Shown: piece by piece, positions 38,352 through 47,826 of the stretch | Layout of the letters: every line of letters starts with the position of its first letter | Numbering within the stretch: position 1 is the stretch's first letter | Assembly (NCBI RefSeq): GCF_001811505.1 | Contig: NZ_KV804996.1 | Span: 52,721-116,720 of the forward strand | Direction: 5' to 3' | DNA: 64,000 bases | Source of the DNA: Streptococcus sp. HMSC034E03 | GTDB taxonomy: Bacteria > Bacillota > Bacilli > Lactobacillales > Streptococcaceae | Notes under the pieces: model-generated | The model's database searches: none | What the model saw: the letters and a program-made list of their open reading frames with translations, nothing else | What the model was told of the DNA's origin: nothing | Position numbers and translations under genes: made by a program

Positions 38352-38379
38352 GGTCAAAGAAAGTCAAATTATTTTGACT
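38352..38379. promoter_or_regulatory. CtsR box 2 at clpL
   Basis: GGTCAAA-GAA-AGTCAAA is an exact CtsR operator. A third, inverted heptamer TTTGACT follows after four bases, giving a dyad with the second. It lies 44-60 bases before the clpL start. Confidence 0.85.
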
Positions 38380-38411
38380 AAGTAAATTTGAAAACAAACG
38401 AGGTATGAAAT

Positions 38412-40523
38412 ATGAATAACAACTTTAACAACTTTAATAACTTTAACAACATGGATGATTTATTTAACCAATTGATGGGCGGTATGCGTGGATATAGTTC
38501 TGAAAATCGTCGTTACTTGATTAACAGTCGTGAAGTAACTCCAGAAGAATTCGCTATTTACCGTCAAACTGGTCAATTCCCAAATGAAGGAAGTGACCAA
38601 GCACAGTATGTTCAAGGTAAAGCTATGAAACAAGATGGTATTCTTGCAAAACTTGGACGTAACTTAACAGCTGAAGCTCGTGAAGGAAAGTTGGATCCGG
38701 TTATTGGACGTAATAAGGAAATCCAAGAAACATCTGAAATTCTTTCTCGTCGTACTAAGAACAACCCAGTTCTTGTAGGTGATGCTGGTGTCGGTAAAAC
38801 AGCCGTAGTTGAAGGTTTGGCCCAAGCTATCGTGAACGGTGACGTTCCTGCAGCAATCAAGAACAAAGAGATCATTTCTATTGATATTTCTGGACTTGAA
38901 GCTGGTACTCAATACCGTGGAAGTTTTGAAGAAAACATTCAAAATTTGGTAAATGAGGTCAAAGAAGCTGGAAATATTATCCTTTTCTTCGACGAAATCC
39001 ATCAAATCCTGGGTGCAGGTAGCACAGGAGATGGTCAAGGATCTAAAGGTCTTGCGGATATCTTGAAACCAGCTCTTTCACGTGGTGAATTGACAGTGAT
39101 TGGGGCAACAACTCAAGATGAATATCGCAACACTATTTTGAAAAATGCTGCTCTTGCTCGTCGTTTCAACGAAGTAAAAGTTAATGCTCCATCTGCTGAA
39201 GATACCTTCAAGATTCTCCAAGGGATCCGTGATCTATATCAACAACACCATAATGTTATCTTGCCAGATGAAGTGCTGAAAGCTGCTGTTGATTATTCTG
39301 TTCAATATATTCCACAACGTAGCTTTCCAGATAAGGCTATCGACCTAGTCGATGTCACAGCTGCTCACTTGGCAGCACAACACCCAGTGACAGATGTGCA
39401 TGCTGTGGAACATGAAATTGAAGAAGAAAAAGCTAAACAAGAAGCTGCAGCTGCTAAAGAGGATTATGAAGCGGCATTAAATGCAAAAATTCGTATTGAA
39501 GAACTTGAAAAGAAAATTGCCAACCATACAGAAGATCACAAGGTTACAGCTACTGTAAATGATGTAGCTGAGTCTGTCGAACGGATGACTGGAATCCCAG
39601 TATCACAAATGGGTGCAACCGATATCGAACGATTGAAAGATATGGGTCACCGTTTGCAAACCAAAGTTATTGGCCAAGACAAGGCTGTTGAAGCAGTAGC
39701 AAAAGCGATTCGTCGTAACCGTGCTGGTTTTGATGAAGGAAACCGTCCAATCGGTAGCTTCCTCTTTGTAGGTCCTACTGGTGTTGGTAAGACTGAGTTA
39801 GCTAAACAATTGGCTCTTGATATGTTTGGTACTAAAGATGCCATCATCCGTTTGGACATGTCAGAATATAGCGACCGTACAGCCGTATCTAAATTGATTG
39901 GTACAACTGCAGGTTATGTTGGTTACGATGATAACAACAATACCTTGACTGAACGTGTTCGTCGTAATCCATACTCAATCGTTCTTCTTGACGAGATTGA
40001 AAAGGCGGATCCTCAAGTCATCACCCTTCTCCTCCAAGTTTTGGACGATGGTCGTTTGACAGATGGTCAAGGTAACACTGTCAACTTCAAGAATACGGTG
40101 ATTATCGCAACTTCAAACGCTGGATTTGGTTATGAAGCGAACTTGACAGAAGACGCGGACAAACCAGAACTCATGGATCGTTTGAAACCTTACTTCCGTC
40201 CAGAATTCCTCAATCGCTTCAACGCTGTGATTGAATTCTCACACTTGAGCAAGGAAGACCTTTCTAAGATTGTAGATTTGATGTTGGTTGATGTCAATAA
40301 GACACTTGCTAAGAAAGAGATCGACTTGACAGTGAGCGATGCAGCCAAAGAATATATGACCGAAGAAGGTTACGATGAAGTCATGGGTGTTCGCCCACTC
40401 CGTCGTGTAGTTGAACAACAAATTCGTGACAAAGTCACAGACTTCCACTTGGATAACCTTGATGCTAAACACCTAGAAGCTGACATGGAAGATGGTGTTT
40501 TGGTCATTCGTGAAAAAGCCTAA
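38412..40523 (+). CDS. clpL: Clp ATPase ClpL (HSP100 chaperone)
   Basis: A two-AAA+-domain disaggregase of the ClpL branch, 703 residues. It begins with a short Asn/Phe-rich stretch ([12 protein letters not shown]), lacks the ClpC-type N-domain, and has Walker [14 protein letters not shown] (domain 1) and [13 protein letters not shown] (domain 2). A coiled middle region lies near residues 335-380. It has no ClpP-docking IGF-type loop that I can see, in line with ClpL acting as a stand-alone chaperone in heat and penicillin tolerance. CtsR boxes upstream. Confidence 0.96.
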   Translation: MNNNFNNFNNFNNMDDLFNQLMGGMRGYSSENRRYLINSREVTPEEFAIYRQTGQFPNEGSDQAQYVQGKAMKQDGILAKLGRNLTAEAREGKLDPVIGRNKEIQETSEILSRRTKNNPVLVGDAGVGKTAVVEGLAQAIVNGDVPAAIKNKEIISIDISGLEAGTQYRGSFEENIQNLVNEVKEAGNIILFFDEIHQILGAGSTGDGQGSKGLADILKPALSRGELTVIGATTQDEYRNTILKNAALARRFNEVKVNAPSAEDTFKILQGIRDLYQQHHNVILPDEVLKAAVDYSVQYIPQRSFPDKAIDLVDVTAAHLAAQHPVTDVHAVEHEIEEEKAKQEAAAAKEDYEAALNAKIRIEELEKKIANHTEDHKVTATVNDVAESVERMTGIPVSQMGATDIERLKDMGHRLQTKVIGQDKAVEAVAKAIRRNRAGFDEGNRPIGSFLFVGPTGVGKTELAKQLALDMFGTKDAIIRLDMSEYSDRTAVSKLIGTTAGYVGYDDNNNTLTERVRRNPYSIVLLDEIEKADPQVITLLLQVLDDGRLTDGQGNTVNFKNTVIIATSNAGFGYEANLTEDADKPELMDRLKPYFRPEFLNRFNAVIEFSHLSKEDLSKIVDLMLVDVNKTLAKKEIDLTVSDAAKEYMTEEGYDEVMGVRPLRRVVEQQIRDKVTDFHLDNLDAKHLEADMEDGVLVIREKA

Positions 40524-40542
40524 ATCAAGATTTTGAAAATAA

Positions 40543-40577
40543 AAAAAAGGAACCAGTTGAAAAAACTGGTTCTTTTA
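40543..40577. terminator. Bidirectional terminator between clpL and luxS
   Basis: GAACCAGTT/AACTGGTTC with A8 before and T4 after; serves both convergent genes. Confidence 0.85.
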
Positions 40578-40579
40578 TG

Positions 40580-41062
40580 TTAAATGACATGACGTTCAAA
40601 GGCATCGTCTGAGATTCCTTGTTCAAGGATCAATTTTGCCCATTCCTTAGCTGAAAATAGGCTATGATCCTTGTAGTTACCACAAGATTCAATGGTTGTT
40701 CCTGGGACATCTTCCCAAGTTGTTGTTTCAGCGATTTCTTTGAGTGAATCCTTGATGACAGCAGCGATTTCTGCGCTAGTATGACGTCCCCACATAATCA
40801 TATGGAAACCTGTACGACAGCCAAATGGTGAACAATCAATCATCCCGTCAATGCGAGTACGGATGAGTTTGGCCAAGAGGTGCTCTATCGTATGAAGACC
40901 AGCAGTAGGGATTGAGTCTTCGTTTGGTTGAACCAAGCGAATATCAAAGTTAGAAATGATATCTCCCTTAGGACCTGTTTCTTCTCCGATTAAACGGACA
41001 TACGGTGCTTTAACAATGGTGTGATCGAGTTCAAAACTTTCAACAATAACTTCTTTTGACAT
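40580..41062 (-). CDS. luxS: S-ribosylhomocysteine lyase
   Basis: Cleaves S-ribosylhomocysteine to homocysteine and DPD, the AI-2 precursor, in the activated methyl cycle. The 160 residues hold the Zn-binding HTIEH motif (57-61) and the catalytic-region cysteines in [10 protein letters not shown] and [10 protein letters not shown]. The start [10 protein letters not shown] was chosen because it follows GAAAGGAAA; five in-frame codons upstream are excluded. Confidence 0.97.
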   Translation of the reverse strand: MSKEVIVESFELDHTIVKAPYVRLIGEETGPKGDIISNFDIRLVQPNEDSIPTAGLHTIEHLLAKLIRTRIDGMIDCSPFGCRTGFHMIMWGRHTSAEIAAVIKDSLKEIAETTTWEDVPGTTIESCGNYKDHSLFSAKEWAKLILEQGISDDAFERHVI

Positions 41063-41089
41063 GGTATTTCCTTTCAACTTTCTTCTTTC

Positions 41090-41095
41090 ATTATA
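41090..41095 (-). promoter_or_regulatory. -10 box of luxS
   Basis: On the minus strand TGATATAAT, an extended -10, 28 bases before the start codon. No -35 at normal spacing. Confidence 0.5.
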
Positions 41096-41190
41096 TCATA
41101 AAGATTTGTTTGAGAACTGTCAATAAAAGAACTTTTTCTCAGATGGTTTTTTTAAAAGTTTCTCATAAAAATGTTTTTAAATCAATTTGA

Positions 41191-41205
41191 AAAATTCTGA
41201 AAATT
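41191..41205. promoter_or_regulatory. CodY box upstream of aliA
   Basis: AAAATTCTGAAAATT, 13 of 15 consensus positions, four bases before the -35 box. Nutritional repression of peptide uptake by CodY is expected. Confidence 0.75.
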
Positions 41206-41208
41206 GTA

Positions 41209-41237
41209 TTGACACTTGGCTGAAAAGGGATTATAAT
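41209..41237 (+). promoter_or_regulatory. aliA promoter
   Basis: TTGACA and TATAAT at 17-base spacing, 28 bases before the start. Confidence 0.9.
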
Positions 41238-41264
41238 GTATAAAAAGTCATAAAGGAGTTTATT

Positions 41265-43247
41265 ATGAAATTTTCAAAAGTAATGGCCCTAGCAGGGGTG
41301 ACTCTGTTAGCGTCTGGTGTTTTGGCAGCTTGTTCAGGTTCAGGCTCTAGTGCAAAGGGTGAGAAAACTTTTTCTTATGTTTATGAAACAGATCCAGATA
41401 GTCTCAACTATTTGACAACTGGTAAGGCTGCGGTTGCTAATATCACAAGTAATGTCGTTGATGGTTTGATGGAGAATGACCGCTACGGTAACTTCGTGCC
41501 ATCTTTGGCAGAAGATTGGTCAGTGTCTAAAGACGGGTTGACTTACACTTACACAATCCGTAAAGATGCTAAGTGGTACACTTCTGAAGGCGAAGAGTAT
41601 GCACCAGTTAAAGCGCAAGACTTTGTAACAGGTCTTAAGTATGCTGCTGACAATAAGTCAGAAGCCCTTTATCTTGTTCAAGAATCTATTAAAGGTTTGG
41701 ATGCTTATGTAAAAGGTGAAGTTAAAGACTTCTCAGAAGTTGGAATCAAGGCTGTAGATGATCAAACAGTTCAATACACTTTGAACAAACCAGAAAGCTT
41801 CTGGAACTCTAAGACAACCATGGGAATTCTTGCACCAGTCAATGAAGAATTCCTTACTTCTAAAGGAAGTGACTTTGCTAAAGCAACAGATCCAAGCAGT
41901 ATTCTTTACAACGGTCCTTTCTTGTTGAAATCATTGGTAGCAAAATCTTCAGTAGAATTTGAAAAGAATCCAAACTACTGGGATAAGGACAATGTTCATA
42001 TTGATAAAGTAAAACTTTCATTCTGGGATGGTCAAGACAATAACAAACTTGCAGAAACCTTTAAAGATGGTGGTTTCTCAATGGCCCTTCTCTTCCCAAC
42101 AAGTGGAAGCTACTCTGAACTTGAAAAAGAGTTTAAGGATAACATCGTTTATACAACACAAGATTCTACAACTTTCTTAGTCGGTACGAATATTGACCGT
42201 CAGTCTTACAAATATACTTCTAAGACTACAGACGAGCAAAAGACTTCAACTAAGAAAGCTCTTCTTAACAAAGACTTCCGTCAAGCCATCGCCTTTGGTT
42301 TTGATAGAACAGCTTATGCTTCTCAAGTTAATGGAGCAAGTGGAGCAAGCAAACTCCTTCGTAACTTGTTCGTACCACCAACATTTGTTCAAGCAGATGG
42401 TAAAAACTTTGGTGACTTAGTTAAGGAAAAATTAGTGACCTATGGTGATGAGTGGAAAGATGTTAATCTAGAAGACGCTCAAGACGGTCTTTACAATCCT
42501 GAAAAAGCAAAAGCAGAGTTTGCTAAGGCTAAGACAGCTCTCCAAGCGGAGGGTGTTCAATTCCCAATCCACTTGGATATGCCAGTTGACCAAACCAATA
42601 CTACAAAAGTTCAACGTGTTCAATCATTGAAACAATCGCTTGAAGCAACATTAGGAACTGACAATGTTGTTATTGATATCCAACAACTTCAAAAAGATGA
42701 AGTCTTAAATGTTACCTACTTTGCTGAAACAGCTGCCGGTGAAGATTGGGACCTTTCAGATAACGTTGGTTGGTCTCCGGACTACATCGACCCATCTACT
42801 TACCTTGATATCATCAAACCATCAGTAGGTGAAAATACTAAGACTTACCTAGGATTTGATTCAGGCACAAATAACGCTGCTGCCAAACAAGTTGGTTTGG
42901 AAGATTACGAAAAGATGGTTGTTGAAGCTGGCAATGAAGACACTGACGTTTCAAAACGTTATGATAAATATGCTGCTGCCCAAGCTTGGTTGACAGATAG
43001 TGCATTGATTATTCCAACAACTTCTAAAACTGGACGTCCAATGTTGTCTAAGATGGTGCCATTCACACTTCCATTTGCTTACTCAGGTAACAAGGGAACA
43101 AGTGAAGCACTCTTGTACAAATACCTTGACCTTCAAGATAAGCCAGTAACTGCTGATGAATATCAAAAAGCTCAAGATAAATGGAAGAAAGAAAAAGAAG
43201 AATCTAATAAAAAAGCGCAAGAAGATCTTGCAAAACATGTAAAATAA
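41265..43247 (+). CDS. aliA: Oligopeptide-binding lipoprotein AliA
   Basis: Surface receptor for oligopeptides feeding the Ami permease. The 660 residues begin with a lipoprotein signal; the lipobox is LAAC with Cys23. An SBP_bac_5 domain follows (YETDPDSLNYL, then the ADNKSEALY and WDLSDNVGWSPDYIDPSTY regions). A lysine/glutamate-rich helical tail is present. In pneumococci aliA marks the right border of the capsule locus, but here luxS is the left neighbour. Confidence 0.95.
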   Translation: MKFSKVMALAGVTLLASGVLAACSGSGSSAKGEKTFSYVYETDPDSLNYLTTGKAAVANITSNVVDGLMENDRYGNFVPSLAEDWSVSKDGLTYTYTIRKDAKWYTSEGEEYAPVKAQDFVTGLKYAADNKSEALYLVQESIKGLDAYVKGEVKDFSEVGIKAVDDQTVQYTLNKPESFWNSKTTMGILAPVNEEFLTSKGSDFAKATDPSSILYNGPFLLKSLVAKSSVEFEKNPNYWDKDNVHIDKVKLSFWDGQDNNKLAETFKDGGFSMALLFPTSGSYSELEKEFKDNIVYTTQDSTTFLVGTNIDRQSYKYTSKTTDEQKTSTKKALLNKDFRQAIAFGFDRTAYASQVNGASGASKLLRNLFVPPTFVQADGKNFGDLVKEKLVTYGDEWKDVNLEDAQDGLYNPEKAKAEFAKAKTALQAEGVQFPIHLDMPVDQTNTTKVQRVQSLKQSLEATLGTDNVVIDIQQLQKDEVLNVTYFAETAAGEDWDLSDNVGWSPDYIDPSTYLDIIKPSVGENTKTYLGFDSGTNNAAAKQVGLEDYEKMVVEAGNEDTDVSKRYDKYAAAQAWLTDSALIIPTTSKTGRPMLSKMVPFTLPFAYSGNKGTSEALLYKYLDLQDKPVTADEYQKAQDKWKKEKEESNKKAQEDLAKHVK

Positions 43248-43250
43248 GAA

Positions 43251-43279
43251 AAAGAGGCCGGACAAAAGTCTGGCCTTTT
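43251..43279 (+). terminator. Terminator of aliA
   Basis: AGGCCGGAC/GTCTGGCCTTTT, a strong GC-rich stem. Confidence 0.85.
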
Positions 43280-43280
43280 G

Positions 43281-43562
43281 ATACCCTTCCTGAGACTTTA
43301 GTTTAGCATGTTGATTATTGGTTTAATCCCTGCATTGAAGTAGTAGATTAGACTTTCTAAGTCACGCTTTAGTATTACATAAAAGTAAGATATCTTTTAT
43401 CTATAATTTTAAACAGCTTTCCCGACTATTTGATTTGTGTTGGGGATAAGGTTGCGATTGACATAACTTTGACAGTTTTTAATCTGTTAAGTTATTTCGC
43501 TTCCTATTTTAAAAAGTTTGGCTTTATAAAAATTAAGATTCCACCATAAAAAACTGCATACA
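43281..43562. other. Gene-free spacer with a long hairpin and a possible decayed transposase tail
   Basis: Between two terminators there is no intact gene. A hairpin with arms ATAACTT-ACAG/CTGTTAAGTTAT occupies 43463-43495. On the minus strand a short frame ends LIYYFNAGIKPIINMLN, a look reminiscent of transposase C-termini, but too short to assign. Confidence 0.35.
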
Positions 43563-43593
43563 AAAAACTGAGAATAAATCCTCAGTTTTTTAT
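43562..43593. terminator. Terminator of pbp1a
   Basis: AAAACTGAG/CTCAGTTTT with T-run on either side, right after the pbp1a stop (minus strand). Confidence 0.85.
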
Positions 43594-43596
43594 ATT

Positions 43597-45759
43597 TTAT
43601 TGTTGCCCTTGTGTATTTTGTGGGGCTTGATTTTGTTGTTGACTATTTGTAGTTGTGTTTGGTACTGAGGCATTTGGATTGGTAGCGCCATTCGTATTAT
43701 CATTCGAAGAGCTTGGACTTTCAGTTGTTGAAGTTGTACTTGAACTTGAGCTCTCTGTTGTCGAACTTGCTTGAGTTGACTGTGGAATCCAGTTGTTACG
43801 AGCACCGTTCTTAAAGACGTATTCGCCGTTGCGATACAAACCTTCAGGCATTGTCCAATCACCAGGATGATCATCCTCTGACAGATATCCCATCATTGAG
43901 CGGTAGATATTTGCAGCGACTCTAAATCCATCTCCTACGATTGGAGTAAGACGGTTTGAGTAACCAGTCCAAACGGCCATTGAATACTTACGAGTATATC
44001 CTACGAACATTTCGTCTGGAGCAACATACCCAGTGTTCTTAATGTAGTTCTCAATTTCATTGTCTGTATAGTTTGAAGTACCAGTTTTCCCAGCTTGTGG
44101 AAGCCATGACATGTAGGCTCCACGACCAGTTCCGTATGTTAATACGGTTTTCATCATTTCTGTCATCATGTAGGCGGTTGTTTCCTTCATGGCGCGAGTA
44201 CCTTGGTCTGAAAACTCTTTTGAACTGCCATCACTAAAGACAACTTTATTGATATACATTGGTTTGTGATAGATACCGCCGTTAGCAAAGGCAGCATAGG
44301 CAGCAGCCATTTTTTCACTACTTGCTCCGTACTGTTTATGAGATTCAACTGTATTACTTGAGATAGCATTTGCGTATACCATTGATGGGTAATCAATTCC
44401 TAAACCATTCAAGAAGGTCTTAGCATGGTCTAATCCAACTTTTTCAAGTGTTTTAACGGCTGGTACGTTACGAGATTGTTGAATTGCGTACTGGAGAGTG
44501 ATATTTCCAAAGTAGGTTTTATCCCAGTTATAGACAGGAATGTCTGTTCCAGGATAGTTATAAGGGGCATCATTAATCGTTGCTGCAGTAGAGTCGAAGA
44601 TTCCGTACTCAAGTGCAGGAGCGTAGTCTGTGATTGGTTTCATAGTAGAACCCCAGTCACGGTTTGTTTCGACGGCTTGGTTGATACCGAATGAAACATT
44701 ACTTGATTGGTGTCTAGAACCAAGTTGAGCGATGACTTTACCATTTGTAACATCAACGATAGTAGAAGCAGCTTGAAGGTCATCATCTGGATAGTCAACG
44801 TATTCGTCTGTATTGTAAATATCCCAAAGGCGTTTTTGTACCTCTTGGTCGACGTTTGTATAGACTTCCATACCTGTTGTTAATAGATTATAACCTGTCT
44901 CTTGCTCCACTTGGTCAATAACCTCTTTAAGATAGTTATCCATGTACTGTGGATAGCTATTAACAGATTTTAGGCTTTGAAGTCCATCTGTGATTGGAGT
45001 ATTGATGGCTGTTTCATATTGCTCGGCTGTAAGGTAGCCTTGCTTTTGCATTTCTGACAAAACGAGGTTTCGTCTTTCAAGGGCTGCTTCAGGATGAGAA
45101 TAGGGATCGTATTGGTTGGGAGCCTGTGGCATACCTGCTAAGAGTGCTAGCTGAGGGATGGACAAGTCTTTGAGGTCCTTACCATAATAGTTTTCCGCAG
45201 CTGTCTGCATACCATAGTTACCATTTGACATGTAGACCTTATTGACGTAATAGGTCAATATTTCTTGCTTAGTTGCAGTTCGCTCTAGCTGGATAGCCAA
45301 CCAAGCCTCTTGAACTTTACGGGATAGAGTTTGATCAGCTGTTGATGTTGAGAAATAAGTCAGCTTAATCAACTGCTGGGTCAAGGTTGATCCCCCTTGA
45401 AGACCACCATTACTACTGAGGTTACGTAGGAAAGCTCCTGCTATTCGAATGCTATCAATTCCTCTGTGGTTAAAGAAGCGATGATCCTCGATAGAGACAA
45501 TCGCATTGACAAGATCAGTAGGAATGTCACTACTTTGAGCATTGACACGACGTTCAGCACCTAAATCTGCGATGAGTTCATTTTTGCTATCATAAATTTT
45601 ACTTGATGTAGTTGCAACAAGTTTGCTTTCAGAGAGTTCAGGAGCCTTGTTTGCATAGTGAAGAAATACACCACCGCCAAGTAGGAAAGCTACGATAAAT
45701 AAGCTAATCGTAACAATGCTGAGGTATTTAACGATGCGCAAGATAGTTTGTTTGTTCAT
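43597..45759 (-). CDS. pbp1a: Penicillin-binding protein 1A (class A)
   Basis: Bifunctional peptidoglycan glycosyltransferase/transpeptidase, 720 residues. One N-terminal membrane helix (12-31) leads to the GT51 domain ([12 protein letters not shown] near 89-100). The transpeptidase has STMK at 371-374, SRN near 429-431 and KTG at 558-560. The tail is Ser/Thr/Asn/Gln-rich. The segment after KTG reads NTGY at 575-578, where penicillin-sensitive pneumococci have TSQF. Overlaps recU by four bases. Confidence 0.97.
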   Translation of the reverse strand: MNKQTILRIVKYLSIVTISLFIVAFLLGGGVFLHYANKAPELSESKLVATTSSKIYDSKNELIADLGAERRVNAQSSDIPTDLVNAIVSIEDHRFFNHRGIDSIRIAGAFLRNLSSNGGLQGGSTLTQQLIKLTYFSTSTADQTLSRKVQEAWLAIQLERTATKQEILTYYVNKVYMSNGNYGMQTAAENYYGKDLKDLSIPQLALLAGMPQAPNQYDPYSHPEAALERRNLVLSEMQKQGYLTAEQYETAINTPITDGLQSLKSVNSYPQYMDNYLKEVIDQVEQETGYNLLTTGMEVYTNVDQEVQKRLWDIYNTDEYVDYPDDDLQAASTIVDVTNGKVIAQLGSRHQSSNVSFGINQAVETNRDWGSTMKPITDYAPALEYGIFDSTAATINDAPYNYPGTDIPVYNWDKTYFGNITLQYAIQQSRNVPAVKTLEKVGLDHAKTFLNGLGIDYPSMVYANAISSNTVESHKQYGASSEKMAAAYAAFANGGIYHKPMYINKVVFSDGSSKEFSDQGTRAMKETTAYMMTEMMKTVLTYGTGRGAYMSWLPQAGKTGTSNYTDNEIENYIKNTGYVAPDEMFVGYTRKYSMAVWTGYSNRLTPIVGDGFRVAANIYRSMMGYLSEDDHPGDWTMPEGLYRNGEYVFKNGARNNWIPQSTQASSTTESSSSSTTSTTESPSSSNDNTNGATNPNASVPNTTTNSQQQNQAPQNTQGQQ

Positions 45760-46352
45760 ATTGTTTTACCACCTAGTAAATGTTGTTTGACTGTATCAAG
45801 GTAAGGAATTTGTGGAAAAGCAGACTGCTCAATCACATAACCGAATTCTTTGATATAGTCAAGCGGCATTGACTTTTTCCCCATATCCTGATGATAAAAA
45901 CGGATGAGGTCAAGTGCCGGCAATAAATACGTTTCTTGATAAGAAGAAAAATGAAGAAGGATAAAGCAAATTCCTTTTTGTTCAAGGACTTGTTCCATAT
46001 GCCGAATCTGATGAGGATGGAAGTTCTTCATCGGAATGGCATGTTTTTGCTTAGTTTCCTTAGCTTCGAAATCGATGTAAAACCCTTCATAAACTCCAGA
46101 ATAATCGGTAGTCGATGCTTGTCTAAAATAAGCTTCAACAATCTTAGCACGACTACGCTGAGGATAGTCTACGCGGACAATCTGAACAGGAGTTGGTTTC
46201 TTATGGATAACAGCTAAACCGTGTGTCAGATAATAATCGTTTGTAGCATTGATCATCTTTTCAAAGGTCATCCCACGATTTGCGAAATTTTTAATTTGTG
46301 AGGTGACTTCTTGTTTTTTTTTCGATGAAAGTTTATGAGGATAGTTGACCAT
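45756..46352 (-). CDS. recU: Holliday junction resolvase RecU
   Basis: Resolves Holliday junctions and modulates RecA. The 198 residues start [11 protein letters not shown] after Met and show the nuclease core: [33 protein letters not shown] (metal ligands) and the QIRHMEQV helix. It is coupled to pbp1a by overlap, a conserved Firmicutes arrangement linking chromosome processing with septal wall synthesis. Confidence 0.95.
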   Translation of the reverse strand: MVNYPHKLSSKKKQEVTSQIKNFANRGMTFEKMINATNDYYLTHGLAVIHKKPTPVQIVRVDYPQRSRAKIVEAYFRQASTTDYSGVYEGFYIDFEAKETKQKHAIPMKNFHPHQIRHMEQVLEQKGICFILLHFSSYQETYLLPALDLIRFYHQDMGKKSMPLDYIKEFGYVIEQSAFPQIPYLDTVKQHLLGGKTI

Positions 46353-46419
46353 AATTCTCCTTATTGGTACAATAACATCACTCTATTATACCATAAAAGT
46401 GCACAGAAAGGGTGAAAAA

Positions 46420-46947
46420 ATGCATACAGCCTTGGTTTTAGGCTATTCTAGCTTTGATTTAGGATTGTTTAATGACAAAGATATTCGTTTAAAAATTATT
46501 AAAAAAGCTATTCGTAGAGATTTGGAAAAAATGGCAGACGAAGGGTTGAAATGGTTGGTATTTACGGGAACTCTGGGATTTGAACACTGGGTTTTAGAGA
46601 TAGCCAGAGATATGAAAGGTGACTTTGGTTTCCAACTTGCGACTATCTTTGATTTCGAAACTCATGGGGAAAACTGGAATGAGGGGAATCAGGTCAAACT
46701 GAGTGAATTTAAACAAGTTGATTTTGTTAAGTACGCCTATCCAAACTATGAACACAAGGGTCAATTACGAGACTATCAACTTTTCTTACTTGAAAATACA
46801 GATGGAGCCTATCTTTTTTATGATGAAGAAAATGAAACAAAACTGAAGTATTTTTACGAACTGATGAAAAAGAAAGACAACTATATTACAAAAAGATTAA
46901 CATTTGAGGAATTAAACGAAGTAGCTGAAAATTTTTCCGAAAATTGA
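46420..46947 (+). CDS. DUF1273/YpsA-family protein (SLOG fold)
   Basis: A 175-residue protein of the DUF1273 (YpsA) family, whose Rossmann-like SLOG fold suggests nucleotide binding. It begins [15 protein letters not shown] and includes [16 protein letters not shown] and [24 protein letters not shown]. The longer in-frame extension overlaps recU and lacks a ribosome site; AAAGGGTG precedes the chosen ATG. In Firmicutes it is a standard neighbour of gpsB, and YpsA affects division in Staphylococcus and Bacillus. Confidence 0.92.
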   Translation: MHTALVLGYSSFDLGLFNDKDIRLKIIKKAIRRDLEKMADEGLKWLVFTGTLGFEHWVLEIARDMKGDFGFQLATIFDFETHGENWNEGNQVKLSEFKQVDFVKYAYPNYEHKGQLRDYQLFLLENTDGAYLFYDEENETKLKYFYELMKKKDNYITKRLTFEELNEVAENFSEN

Positions 46948-46957
46948 GCCTTTGACC

Positions 46958-46987
46958 TTGCTTTTTGTTTGCCTTTTTTTATATAAT
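46958..46987 (+). promoter_or_regulatory. gpsB promoter
   Basis: TTGCTT, 18 bases, TATAAT; about 30 bases before the start. Confidence 0.55.
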
Positions 46988-47016
46988 AATACTAGCAACT
47001 GAGAATGGAGAGAGAC

Positions 47017-47346
47017 ATGGCAAGTATTATTTTTACAGCAAAAGATATTTTTGAACAGGACTTTGGAAGAGAAGTACGTGGATATAGTAAAGCAGAGGTT
47101 GATGGATTTTTGGATGATGTCATCAAGGATTATGAAACTTATGCAACATTAGTGAAGTCACTCCGTTCAGAAATCGCGGAGCTTAAAGAGGAATTGGCTA
47201 AAAAACCTCAAGTGACATCAGCAACTTCTGAACCAGCAGATCATGGAAGTACGACTTCTATGACAAACTTTGATATTTTGAAACGTTTGAATCGTCTTGA
47301 AAAAGAAGTATTTGGCAAACAAATCTTGGATAATTCTGATTTCTAA
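47017..47346 (+). CDS. gpsB: Cell division regulator GpsB
   Basis: A DivIVA-like adaptor connecting septal and peripheral wall synthesis. The 109 residues have the N-terminal membrane-binding/PBP-docking coiled coil ([19 protein letters not shown], then [16 protein letters not shown]) and a C-terminal helix [17 protein letters not shown] for hexamer formation. The start four codons downstream of the first possible ATG is used because GGAGAGAG precedes it. rnpB follows directly. Confidence 0.95.
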   Translation: MASIIFTAKDIFEQDFGREVRGYSKAEVDGFLDDVIKDYETYATLVKSLRSEIAELKEELAKKPQVTSATSEPADHGSTTSMTNFDILKRLNRLEKEVFGKQILDNSDF

Positions 47347-47360
47347 GAATACTTCTGTTG

Positions 47361-47757
47361 TGCAATTTTTGGATAATCGCGTGAAGAGAATTTCTTTTCA
47401 TGAGGAAAGTCCATGCTAGCACAGGCTGTGATGCCTGTAGTGTTTGTGCTAGGCGAAACCATAAGCCTAGGGACGAGAAATCGTTACGGCAGTTGAAATG
47501 GCTAAGTCTTAGGATATGTCAGAGTAGACTTGAAAGTGCCACAGTGACGGAGTCTCTCTGGAAACAGAGAGAGTGGAACGCGGTAAACCCCTCAAGCTAG
47601 CAACCCAAATTTTGGTCGGGGCATGGAGTGCGCGGAAACGAACGTAGTACTCTGACTGCTAGCAGCTAGAGCTGCTAGTGGTAGACAGATGATTATCGAA
47701 GGAAGTGGTCCTAGTCACTTCTGGAACAAAACATGGCTTATAGAAAATTGCATATAG
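47361..47757 (+). ncRNA. rnpB: RNase P RNA, type B
   Basis: The catalytic RNA of RNase P, of Bacillus type B. Ends pair as GCAATTTT/AAAATTGC (P1). Conserved cores are present: GAGGAAAGTCCATGCT near 47401, GAAACCATAAGCC region near 47455, CAGAGTAGACTTGAAAGTGCCACAGTGACGG region near 47520, and CGGTAAACCCCTC near 47580, with final ACAGATGATTATCG near 47685. Its position between gpsB and rlmL is the usual one. Confidence 0.96.
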
Positions 47758-47792
47758 GTTGGGGCTGAGATATATTCTCAACCTCATTTTTT
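47756..47792 (+). terminator. Terminator of rnpB
   Basis: AGGTTG...CAACCT with a TGAGA/TCTCA option inside, followed by six Ts. Confidence 0.7.
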
Positions 47793-47826
47793 AAAGTGAA
47801 TAAAGAAAGGTCTATAAAAGACTGAA

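Noticed and set aside
38374..38379. TTGACT before clpL as a -35 box
   Set aside because: No -10 at proper spacing before the start codon; the hexamer is part of an inverted CtsR heptamer.
43281..43562. Decayed insertion sequence between aliA and pbp1a
   Set aside because: Only about 17 transposase-like residues with no wider homology visible; noted as a spacer, not annotated as an IS.
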